DNA of 64,000 nucleotides from Rhizobium brockwellii (GTDB taxonomy: Bacteria; Pseudomonadota; Alphaproteobacteria; Rhizobiales; Rhizobiaceae): the NCBI RefSeq assembly GCF_000769405.2, contig NZ_CP053439.1:2480001-2544000 (forward strand), read 5' to 3'. How positions within the stretch are numbered: the stretch's first letter is position 1; each line of letters begins with the position of its first letter. Under the pieces are notes generated by a model. The model did no database searches and had not been told where the DNA came from. It was given only the letters and a program-made list of their open reading frames with translations. Shown piece by piece: positions 36,471 to 44,553 of this stretch. The translations under genes and the position numbers were made by a program.

Positions 36471-39458
36471 ATGGCCAGATCTCCGAAAAAATCCCCCACC
36501 CCTGACGGTTTCGAGGAAGCCCCTCAATCGTCCTTCGAGGGCGCGCCGTTGTCCGGCTCAGTCGCCGACTGGGTGAAGCAGCTTGAGGCCGATGCCGAAA
36601 CCTCGGGCGTCGAGACCCAGCGCCAGATCGCCTCCAAGGCCGGCAAGCACCGCAAGAAGGTGGAAATCGCCGCCAGGACGAAAACCAGCGACGGCGGCGT
36701 CAGCGCCTCGAAATCGGCCCGCGGCACCTCGATGGGCGGCTCGACCGATCCGAAGACGCGTGCAGCGGCTGGCCTCAATCCCGTTTCCGGCATGGATACC
36801 ACACTGGAGGAGGCTTCGTCGCTGCAGGCCGGCACCGCCGTCACCGCGACCGTCGAGGCGCTGTCGGCGCTGATCGAGAGCGGCAATCCGCTTCACAAGA
36901 ACGGCAAGATCTGGACGCCGCACCGCCCTGCCCGGCCGGACAAATCCGAAGGCGGCATCGCCATTCGCATGCAGTCGGATTACGAGCCGGCTGGCGACCA
37001 GCCCACCGCCATCCGCGATCTCGTCGAGGGGCTAGAGAATGGCGACCGCAGCCAGGTGCTGCTCGGCGTCACCGGCTCCGGCAAGACCTTCACCATGGCC
37101 AAGGTGATCGAAGCAACGCAGCGCCCGGCCGTCATCCTGGCGCCGAACAAGACGCTGGCCGCCCAGCTCTATTCCGAATTCAAGAACTTCTTCCCCGACA
37201 ATGCGGTGGAGTATTTCGTTTCCTACTATGATTATTACCAGCCGGAAGCCTATGTGCCGCGCTCCGACACCTATATCGAGAAGGAAAGCTCGATCAACGA
37301 GCAAATCGACCGCATGCGCCACTCGGCAACGCGCTCGCTGCTCGAACGCGACGATTGCATCATCGTCGCCTCGGTCTCCTGCATCTACGGTATCGGCTCG
37401 GTCGAGACCTATACGGCGATGACCTTCCAGATGTCGGTGGGCGACCGGCTGGACCAGCGCCAGTTGCTGGCCGACCTCGTCGCCCAGCAATACAAGCGCC
37501 GCGACATGGATTTCACGCGCGGTTCCTTCCGCGTGCGCGGCGACACGATCGAGCTTTTCCCCGCCCACTTGGAAGATGCCGCCTGGCGCATCTCGATGTT
37601 CGGCGACGAGATCGACGCCATCACCGAATTCGATCCGCTCACCGGCCAGAAGGTCGGCGACCTGAAATCGGTGAAGATCTACGCCAATTCGCACTATGTC
37701 ACCCCGCGCCCGACGCTGAACGGCGCCATCAAGTCGATCAAGGAAGAACTCAGGCTGCGCCTCGCCGAACTGGAAAAGGCCGGCCGCCTGCTGGAGGCCC
37801 AGCGCCTCGAGCAGCGCACCCGCTACGATATCGAAATGCTCGAGGCCACCGGCTCCTGCCAGGGCATCGAGAACTATTCGCGTTACCTCACCGGCCGCGA
37901 CCCCGGCGATCCGCCGCCGACTTTGTTCGAATATATCCCCGACAACGCCCTCGTCTTCATCGACGAAAGCCACGTCACCGTGCCGCAGATCGGCGGCATG
38001 TACCGGGGCGACTTCAGGCGTAAGGCGACGCTGGCCGAATATGGTTTCCGCCTGCCCTCCTGCATGGATAACCGGCCGCTGCGCTTCGAGGAATGGGACG
38101 CCATGCGCCCCGACACCATCGCCGTCTCGGCCACCCCCGGCGGTTGGGAGATGGAACAATCCGGCGGCGTCTTCGCCGAACAGGTGATCCGCCCGACCGG
38201 CCTGATCGACCCGCCGGTCGAGGTCCGCTCCGCCCGCAGCCAGGTGGACGACGTGCTCGGCGAGATCCGCGAAACCGCGGCCAAGGGCTACCGCACCCTC
38301 TGCACCGTGCTGACCAAGCGCATGGCCGAGGACCTGACCGAATATCTGCATGAGCAGGGCGTGCGCGTCCGCTACATGCACTCCGACATCGACACGCTGG
38401 AGCGTATCGAGATCCTCCGCGATCTCCGGCTCGGCGCCTTCGACGTGCTCGTCGGCATCAACCTTCTGCGCGAAGGCCTCGACATTCCCGAATGCGGCTT
38501 CGTCGCCATCCTCGACGCCGACAAGGAAGGTTTCCTGCGCTCGGAGACCTCGCTGATCCAGACAATCGGCCGCGCCGCGCGTAACGTCGACGGCAAGGTC
38601 ATCCTCTATGCCGACCAAGTCACCGGCTCGATGAAGCGGGCGATGGAGGAAACCGGCCGCCGCCGCGAAAAGCAGATGGCCTATAACCTGGAACACGGCA
38701 TCACGCCGGAATCGGTCAAGGCCAGGATCAACGACATCCTCGACTCCGTCTACGAACGCGACCACGTCCGCGCCGATATCTCGGGCGCCTCGGGCAAGGG
38801 CTTCGCCGATGGCGGCAACCTCGTCGGCAACAACCTCCAGACCCATCTCAACGCGCTCGAAAAGAGCATGCGCGACGCCGCCGCCGACCTCGACTTCGAA
38901 AAAGCCGCCCGCCTCCGCGACGAAATCAAACGCCTCAAGGCCGCAGAGCTTGCCGTCATGGACGATCCGATGGCGCGCGAGGAGTCGAAGGCGATGGAAG
39001 GCGTCAGACGGAACGCCAAAGCCACCCGGGAATCCCTTCTCCCAGCTGGCGAGAAGGTGCCCGGCAGGACGGATGAGGGGGCCACCCCCTCCTACTTCTC
39101 AAGACCCAGCCTCGACGACATGGGCCCGGGCACCGACACCACCACTCCCCTCTTCCGCAAACCCGCTCTGGATGAGATGGGCCGCGACATCGCCGAGCCC
39201 ACAAAGAAGACCCTCTTCCGCAAGAACGACCTCGATGAAATGACGGTCGGCCGAACCGAAAAGCCGGTCACCGGCGCACTACCGGAAAAGCCGGATGCCG
39301 CCAAAAGCACGAAGCGGTTTTCACCGTTGCTGGAGGGACAGCCGGATGACGTGCGGCCGGTTGTGCGTGGGAACACGGGGGTTGGGAGCTATGAGGACCC
39401 GGGCGAGCAGAAGCGCAAGAGCCGGACGAAGGGGAAGACCGGGCGGCCGGGGCGGTGA
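36471..39458 (+). CDS. uvrB: UvrB, excinuclease ABC subunit B, with extended ends
   Basis: 995 residues from ATG 36471 against about 670 in E. coli. It is the damage-verifying helicase-like subunit of nucleotide excision repair and works with UvrA and UvrC on DNA. The core begins near residue 165 ([20 protein letters not shown]) with Walker [14 protein letters not shown], the beta-hairpin [12 protein letters not shown], the helicase motifs and the UVR motif ([20 protein letters not shown]). The first 160 residues are a basic, disordered rhizobial-type extension. The last 150 residues hold a translated REP-like segment and three repeats of the type F-x-RP/RK-x-x-LDEM, then a lysine-rich tail. 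Confidence 0.95.
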   Translation: MARSPKKSPTPDGFEEAPQSSFEGAPLSGSVADWVKQLEADAETSGVETQRQIASKAGKHRKKVEIAARTKTSDGGVSASKSARGTSMGGSTDPKTRAAAGLNPVSGMDTTLEEASSLQAGTAVTATVEALSALIESGNPLHKNGKIWTPHRPARPDKSEGGIAIRMQSDYEPAGDQPTAIRDLVEGLENGDRSQVLLGVTGSGKTFTMAKVIEATQRPAVILAPNKTLAAQLYSEFKNFFPDNAVEYFVSYYDYYQPEAYVPRSDTYIEKESSINEQIDRMRHSATRSLLERDDCIIVASVSCIYGIGSVETYTAMTFQMSVGDRLDQRQLLADLVAQQYKRRDMDFTRGSFRVRGDTIELFPAHLEDAAWRISMFGDEIDAITEFDPLTGQKVGDLKSVKIYANSHYVTPRPTLNGAIKSIKEELRLRLAELEKAGRLLEAQRLEQRTRYDIEMLEATGSCQGIENYSRYLTGRDPGDPPPTLFEYIPDNALVFIDESHVTVPQIGGMYRGDFRRKATLAEYGFRLPSCMDNRPLRFEEWDAMRPDTIAVSATPGGWEMEQSGGVFAEQVIRPTGLIDPPVEVRSARSQVDDVLGEIRETAAKGYRTLCTVLTKRMAEDLTEYLHEQGVRVRYMHSDIDTLERIEILRDLRLGAFDVLVGINLLREGLDIPECGFVAILDADKEGFLRSETSLIQTIGRAARNVDGKVILYADQVTGSMKRAMEETGRRREKQMAYNLEHGITPESVKARINDILDSVYERDHVRADISGASGKGFADGGNLVGNNLQTHLNALEKSMRDAAADLDFEKAARLRDEIKRLKAAELAVMDDPMAREESKAMEGVRRNAKATRESLLPAGEKVPGRTDEGATPSYFSRPSLDDMGPGTDTTTPLFRKPALDEMGRDIAEPTKKTLFRKNDLDEMTVGRTEKPVTGALPEKPDAAKSTKRFSPLLEGQPDDVRPVVRGNTGVGSYEDPGEQKRKSRTKGKTGRPGR
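39034..39082. repeat. REP-like palindrome inside the uvrB coding sequence
   Basis: CCCTTCTCCCAGCTGGCGAG, then AAGGTGCCCGGCAGGACGGA, has the hairpin CTTCTC-CCAGCTGG-CGAGAAG, typical of intergenic repeats in this group. It is translated as [16 protein letters not shown] within UvrB. A related arm is at about 50857-50883. Confidence 0.65.
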
Positions 39459-39703
39459 GTCTCAAGGAGTAGAACTGATCTCCTGGAATGGTGCTGCCGA
39501 GAGAACCACGTCTCGTTCGTGCCAGCGCCGGCGCTGATCCCTGTGACAAGTATGGGAAAGCACACGGGATAGTCCGTGTCGCTGACTGACCCACGCGAAA
39601 GTGGCTCGTGACGCCACACCCTTACCACCATTCGACCCACCTGCCATTGATAAGCAACATCCCTGTCCAGCTCCGCAAGCGATCTTTTTGGCTATACGGG
39701 CCG

Positions 39704-40582
39704 CTATATTTCCTTTGGCTTTTCCTTGGCGCTTTCAGCCTCTGCGAGACTTTTTAGCAAAAATGCGTCCGGCCCAACATTAAATCGCGCGGGATTCCCT
39801 GGACTGCGCCTTTCAGGTGGCGTTTCGTATATCGTGAAATGCTCATGGATAGGTCGGGTTAGTACGCATTGCGCAACAATCTCCTCCCCGAATTCGAGCA
39901 GGCGAGTTAGCGCTAGCTCTAAGTCAGGCAAAATCAACGAAGACTGCCCTTGCTGTCCGTTGACGTCTCGTCTCCAGCCCGGTGAAGCAATAGTCGGCCC
40001 GACAACTCGATAATTTTGAAGTATTAGGGAACCGGATTTGCCGCCAGGATGCTCCATAGCATTTCGACGTTTAACTAGCTCTGCAATCCATGTCGCATCG
40101 GTCAGAAACATCTGCGTAAGGCGATGCTCAAAGCCATAATTGCGTTCTGCCCACGCTGCGGCTTTGCTAGCCAAACCTCCTTTGTCCCAAAAAATAGACG
40201 AATTTTCATTTAGATTTGCTCGATAAAGTTTGTTGATCGGCGCAACGATATCTCGAAGATACTGCTTCGCCACGGTTAGAAAATTTTCCACCTCGTCCTG
40301 CAAATTTATCAGAAAAGGAATAGCCATCGCTCCGTTCCCAAAGCTATTCTTTGTTCCGTCGATTGCGGCTCGATCATTTTCTTTCAATCTCTCTAGACAA
40401 TCATAACAGCGCAATAGTTTTTTATGCAGCTCAAATATTAGAGATGAGGCAGAATCTCTTTCTCTATCACTAATATCCACCCATTTGAGCAACTCTATAC
40501 TCTGAAGTCCAAGTCGAGCAACAATAGGATTGGACGTCCCATGGCTAGATATTTTTTGCATAAAGAATACGGGTTTTCGCAT
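39704..40582 (-). CDS. Hypothetical AT-rich gene with HEPN-like RNxxxH motif
   Basis: 292 residues from ATG 40582 (AGGA upstream); a longer form starts at 40633. The protein is mostly helical and soluble. Near residues 173-178 it has KRRNAMEHPGG, matching the R-N-x3-H signature of HEPN ribonucleases found in toxin and phage-defence proteins. The base composition is clearly more AT-rich than in the flanking genes, with codons rare elsewhere in the window, which suggests recent transfer. There is no antitoxin-like gene beside it. The motif is visible, but the HEPN assignment and any defence role are inference. Confidence 0.65.
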   Translation of the reverse strand: MRKPVFFMQKISSHGTSNPIVARLGLQSIELLKWVDISDRERDSASSLIFELHKKLLRCYDCLERLKENDRAAIDGTKNSFGNGAMAIPFLINLQDEVENFLTVAKQYLRDIVAPINKLYRANLNENSSIFWDKGGLASKAAAWAERNYGFEHRLTQMFLTDATWIAELVKRRNAMEHPGGKSGSLILQNYRVVGPTIASPGWRRDVNGQQGQSSLILPDLELALTRLLEFGEEIVAQCVLTRPIHEHFTIYETPPERRSPGNPARFNVGPDAFLLKSLAEAESAKEKPKEI

Positions 40583-40862
40583 TTTTTGATCCTGCCGCAG
40601 GAAAAGCCTCGGTCTCTCGAGTGTACCACTCAAGCCTCGCCAGATCAGAGCTCAACCTCAACCACCTAACTAGCAGCATCCCGATCCAATTCCGCCCACG
40701 CTCCGATTGCGGCGGGAGATCAGGAGCGTTCCACGGTTCTCGGTACGGCGCCGGCAGGCACGGCGAGCCGGAATGGAGAGCCACCGCCTTGCAGGCGGCG
40801 AGAGAGCGTGCTGCATAAGAACAAACGCGCTTTCGCCTAAATCCCGAACGAGCCCGCCACCC

Positions 40863-41249
40863 ATGCCAGACCTCCGCATCGACCCCTTCCCCTCCACTGG
40901 CGAATTCAACGCCCTCTGGTCCGCCGCCTGGGGCACCCCCGCCCCGCGCGACTTCTCCCCGATCCTCTCCCGCAGCCTCGCCCATATCGGCGCCTACCAC
41001 GACAACCAGCTTATCGGCTTCGTCAACGTCGCATGGGATGGCGGCATTCATGCCTTCATCCTCGATACCTCGGTCCATCCCGACATGCGGCGGCAGGGGA
41101 TCGCGACGCGGCTGGTCAGGGAAGCGACGCGGGTTGCGCGGGAGCGGGGTGCAGAGTGGCTGCATGTCGATTTCGAACCGCACCTGACCGGCTTCTATCG
41201 CGCCTGCGGATTCAGGCCAACGAAGGCAGGACTCATCAAGCTCGTGTAG
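40863..41249 (+). CDS. GNAT family N-acetyltransferase
   Basis: 128 residues from ATG 40863. The acetyl-CoA-binding motif A is DTSVHPDMRRQGIATRLVRE and motif B is FYRACGFRPTKAGLIKL. It transfers an acetyl group from acetyl-CoA to an amine of an unknown small molecule or protein in the cytoplasm. The length is slightly short but complete. It is monocistronic, next to an AT-rich island. CCCGCGCGGG just after the stop may act as a hairpin. Confidence 0.88.
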   Translation: MPDLRIDPFPSTGEFNALWSAAWGTPAPRDFSPILSRSLAHIGAYHDNQLIGFVNVAWDGGIHAFILDTSVHPDMRRQGIATRLVREATRVARERGAEWLHVDFEPHLTGFYRACGFRPTKAGLIKLV

Positions 41250-41631
41250 TTCTCCCGCGCGGGAAGTCTGAACAAGTCGAAGCCAACACCAACCTGCGAT
41301 AGTGACGCGAATGGTCGCGCGGCGCAGCACTACCGACGAACCCGCTGAAAGCACAATTTTTGCGAGAGAATCCAACCCGAAAATGAAAGATAATACTATT
41401 TACGAAACCAAAGTATGACCTTGAGTTCTCAAATTAAAATTCGTTTCCCCAGTATTTCATCCTTAGTTTTTCATTAAAAAAGCAATGAAAAGACACAATT
41501 TTGCATTGAAAACTTAATCGGGGATTGGCATAGAGATCCCCGAGGGGTTGTCGTCCGCCGAGCAATAAAACAGTTGTTTCGGGGATGTCTCATATTGCCG
41601 AGTACAAAGCATCTTTTGGGGAAAGATATAT
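41250..41631. other. AT-rich intergenic region ahead of the RTX gene array
   Basis: No gene is supported in these 382 bp. The part from 41340 on is AT-rich relative to its surroundings and should contain the promoter of the first RTX gene. The last 25 bp (CATCTTTTGGGGAAAGATAT) resemble the sequences before the other two RTX starts (CATCATCCTTTTGAAAG and CATCTTCTGGAAAG), a conserved leader. Confidence 0.5.
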
Positions 41632-44490
41632 ATGGCCGTGAATATTCTGGACACCAATGGCGCCACCGTTACCAAGACCGGCGCCGAGCTCGAAGCGTAC
41701 GACGTCATCCGGGACTCCGCCGCAAATCCTTCCGCGCCCGTCACTCTCGTCGTGTCCGATTCCAGCGCGGCAGATCTGGCCGACGAACTGGGCTCGGTTT
41801 CCGCGAACGTGACCGGCTCGAGCGGCGATGACACGATCACAACGGGCGCAGGCAACGACACCATCTCAGGTGGCGACGGCGCAGACACGCTGAATGGCGG
41901 GGACGGCAATGACATGCTTTGGGGCGACGTCGGAAATGACGTCATCAGAGGCGGCGCAGGCAACGATACGATCTCCGATGATGACCGCTTCAGCTTTACC
42001 CCTGCGGTCTATAACATCGATGCGGGCGACGGCGACGATGCCATAACCGTGGATACATTCGTTTCACTGTCCGGAACGATCGATGGCGGCGCCGGGATCG
42101 ATACGCTGCGTGCGCCGTCGCTGCAGGGTCTGATGATAAAGAACATCGAAATCCTTGAAACGGCGGGCGTTTGGGTTGCCGGTTCAAGCACGCAGCTCGA
42201 AAGCTTTGACAAGATCGTCTGGTCGACCGATTCTTTCCACAATTTTAATCCCTCATTGGCACTGACGGACAGTGCCCACCTCGATCTTTCCGACGAGTTG
42301 GGAGATCGCGGATCTTTCATCCACGGCTATGCCTCCGGCATTGACGTCAAGACCGGCGGCGGCGACGACGAGTTTTTTGGTACCGACGGCAACGACATTT
42401 TCAACGGCAGTGGTGGCAACGACATCCTCAACGGCAATGTCGGCGATGACCAATTGACCGGCGGCGCCGGCAACGACGCCATCAACGGTGGCAACGGCAT
42501 CGACTCCGCGCTGTTCGCAGGCAATTTCGCCAATTATTCCTTTGCGCTCGACAATGGCACTCACATCGTGACAAGCGCAGAGGAAGGGACGGATACTCTG
42601 ACAGACGTCGAATTCGCACGCTTTGCCGATGGTTTCTATGATTTCGCCACGGCAACGTTCAGAGTCGGCAATAGCGCGCCGAATGTGCCTTTGAATATCC
42701 TCAATGTGGGCGGTGGCATAGCTATGCAAACCGGCGCCGAGTACGAATCCTACGACCTCATCCGCCACTCGGCAGCCAATCCTCTCTCCCCGGTCGTTCT
42801 GTTCATCTCAGACTCCGGGACGGTAGACCTTTCCGACGAACTAGGCTCGGTTTCTGCAAATGTGACAGACTTCGGCGGAGGCGATTCGATCATCACAACA
42901 GGCGCAGGAGACGATAGAATCGCAGGCGGCGACGGCGCAGACACACTCAACGGCGGCGCCGGAGACGATCAGATCGTGGGCGGAGATGGCAATGACACTC
43001 TGAATGGCGGTGACGGCAGTGACCTGCTCGGGGGCGGAAATGGCAATGATACTCTGAATGGCGGTGACGGCAATGACCTGCTCTCGGGCGAAAATGGCAA
43101 TGATACTCTGAATGGCGGTGACGGCAATGACCTGCTCTCGGGAGATGTCGGAAACGACATCATCAGAGGCGGCGCGGGCAACGATACGATCGACGATGGT
43201 GAGCTTTTCGGCTCGACTCCGGAGGTCGTTGATATCGACGCGGGCGACGGCGACGACGCCATAACCGTGGAGACATTCGCTCCATCGAATTCCGGATCGA
43301 TCGATGGCGGTGCCGGGATCGATACGCTGCAAGCCGCTTCGCTCCAGGGCCTGACGATCAAGAACATCGAAGTCCTCGAGACGGCAGGATGGTCGGTCGC
43401 CGGTTCGAGCGCGCAGTTCGAAAGCTTTGATAAGATCGTCTGGTCAACCGATCCGTTCGGCGATTTTCCCGCCGCAGTGGTACTGACGGACAGCGCCCAC
43501 CTCGATCTCTCCGACGAGCTGGGAGATCTCGGATCTTTCATCGCCGGCTACGTCTCCGGCATTGACGTCAAGACCGGCGGTGGCGCCGATGAGTTCTTCG
43601 GCACCGACGGTAACGACATATTCGACGGCAGCGGCGGCAATGACATCCTCAATGGCCGTGCCGGCGATGACAAATTGACCGGCGGCACCGGCATCGACAC
43701 CGCGGTCTTCTCAGGCAATTTCGCCAATTATGCCTTCGCATTAAAAAATGACGATCGCATCCTGACGAGCGCTGCGGAAGGAACGGATACGCTGACAGAC
43801 GTCGAATTCGCGCGCTTTGCCGATGGCGTCTACGATTTCGCCACGGAAACTTTCACGAGCAACAACACCGCGCCGACCAACATCCAGCTCTCGAAAACCG
43901 CCCTCTCCGAGGACACGCCGATCTGGACCACGGTTGGCCTGCTCAGTGCCAAGGACGCCGATGGCGACGCGCTCACCTATACGCTGATCGACGGCGCGAA
44001 CGATCACTTCCGGATAAAGGGCGACCGCATCGTCACCTCGAAGGCGCTGGACTACGAGACGGACAAGTCGCACACGATCAAGGTGGCTGTCTCTGATGGC
44101 ACGGTCACGGTCGAAAAGGACATCACGATCAACGTGCTCGACGTCAACGAGGCCCCCGTCAACAAGGCGCCGACCAATCTCGCCTTCTCGCGCAGCTCGA
44201 TCTCCGAGAATGTCGCGATCGGCACCTCCGTCGGCCTGCTCACGGCAAAGGATCCGGAAGGCGGCACGGTAAAATGGCGGCTGACGGACGATGCCGACGG
44301 CATCTTCAAGCTCGTCGGCAACAAGATCCAGACCAAGGCTGCGATCGACTACGAAAGCACCCACAGCCTGACCTTCACCGCCGAAGCCTATGACGCGGCC
44401 GGAAACGTCACCAGCCACGATTTCACGCTTGCCGTGAAAGACGTCTTCGAGCCGTCGGTTTCGAGCTTGTCGCATGAGGCGTTGATTTAG
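41632..44490 (+). CDS. RTX calcium-binding protein with duplicated module and cadherin-like domains (array gene 1)
   Basis: 952 residues, very acidic, with no N-terminal signal peptide. Module 1a (about 2-345) begins VNILDTNGATVTKTGAELEA and contains GGxGxDxxx nonapeptides (GGDGADTLNGGDGND). Module 1b (about 353-740) repeats the same plan from LNILNVGGGIAMQTGAEYES. Two cadherin-like domains follow (about 745-845 and 848-940), with the linker DVNEAPVNKAPTN. The end FEPSVSSLSHEALI is shared with gene 2. RTX repeats bind calcium outside the cell and such proteins leave by type I secretion. An adhesin or biofilm role is inferred. No secretion genes are nearby. Confidence 0.9.
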   Translation: MAVNILDTNGATVTKTGAELEAYDVIRDSAANPSAPVTLVVSDSSAADLADELGSVSANVTGSSGDDTITTGAGNDTISGGDGADTLNGGDGNDMLWGDVGNDVIRGGAGNDTISDDDRFSFTPAVYNIDAGDGDDAITVDTFVSLSGTIDGGAGIDTLRAPSLQGLMIKNIEILETAGVWVAGSSTQLESFDKIVWSTDSFHNFNPSLALTDSAHLDLSDELGDRGSFIHGYASGIDVKTGGGDDEFFGTDGNDIFNGSGGNDILNGNVGDDQLTGGAGNDAINGGNGIDSALFAGNFANYSFALDNGTHIVTSAEEGTDTLTDVEFARFADGFYDFATATFRVGNSAPNVPLNILNVGGGIAMQTGAEYESYDLIRHSAANPLSPVVLFISDSGTVDLSDELGSVSANVTDFGGGDSIITTGAGDDRIAGGDGADTLNGGAGDDQIVGGDGNDTLNGGDGSDLLGGGNGNDTLNGGDGNDLLSGENGNDTLNGGDGNDLLSGDVGNDIIRGGAGNDTIDDGELFGSTPEVVDIDAGDGDDAITVETFAPSNSGSIDGGAGIDTLQAASLQGLTIKNIEVLETAGWSVAGSSAQFESFDKIVWSTDPFGDFPAAVVLTDSAHLDLSDELGDLGSFIAGYVSGIDVKTGGGADEFFGTDGNDIFDGSGGNDILNGRAGDDKLTGGTGIDTAVFSGNFANYAFALKNDDRILTSAAEGTDTLTDVEFARFADGVYDFATETFTSNNTAPTNIQLSKTALSEDTPIWTTVGLLSAKDADGDALTYTLIDGANDHFRIKGDRIVTSKALDYETDKSHTIKVAVSDGTVTVEKDITINVLDVNEAPVNKAPTNLAFSRSSISENVAIGTSVGLLTAKDPEGGTVKWRLTDDADGIFKLVGNKIQTKAAIDYESTHSLTFTAEAYDAAGNVTSHDFTLAVKDVFEPSVSSLSHEALI
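42988..43149 (+). repeat. Three tandem 54-bp repeats inside RTX gene 1
   Basis: Copies at 42988-43041, 43042-43095 and 43096-43149, each starting GGCAATGA(C/T)ACTCTGAATGG and encoding GNDTLNGGDG(N/S)DLL plus four variable residues. They are nearly identical at the DNA level, so the number of repeats can change by slippage in steps of 18 residues. Confidence 0.9.
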
Positions 44491-44553
44491 CCGCAACGCG
44501 AGCCGCCAACGCAGAAATGTGTCGGCAAACATCATCCTTTTGAAAGTTTGAAG

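Noticed and set aside
37032..38846. Minus-strand open frame of 604 codons
   Set aside because: It is the exact antisense of the uvrB core and contains no recognisable domain.
42988..43149. CRISPR-like regular repeats
   Set aside because: The 54-bp units are contiguous, have no spacers, and are in frame RTX codons.
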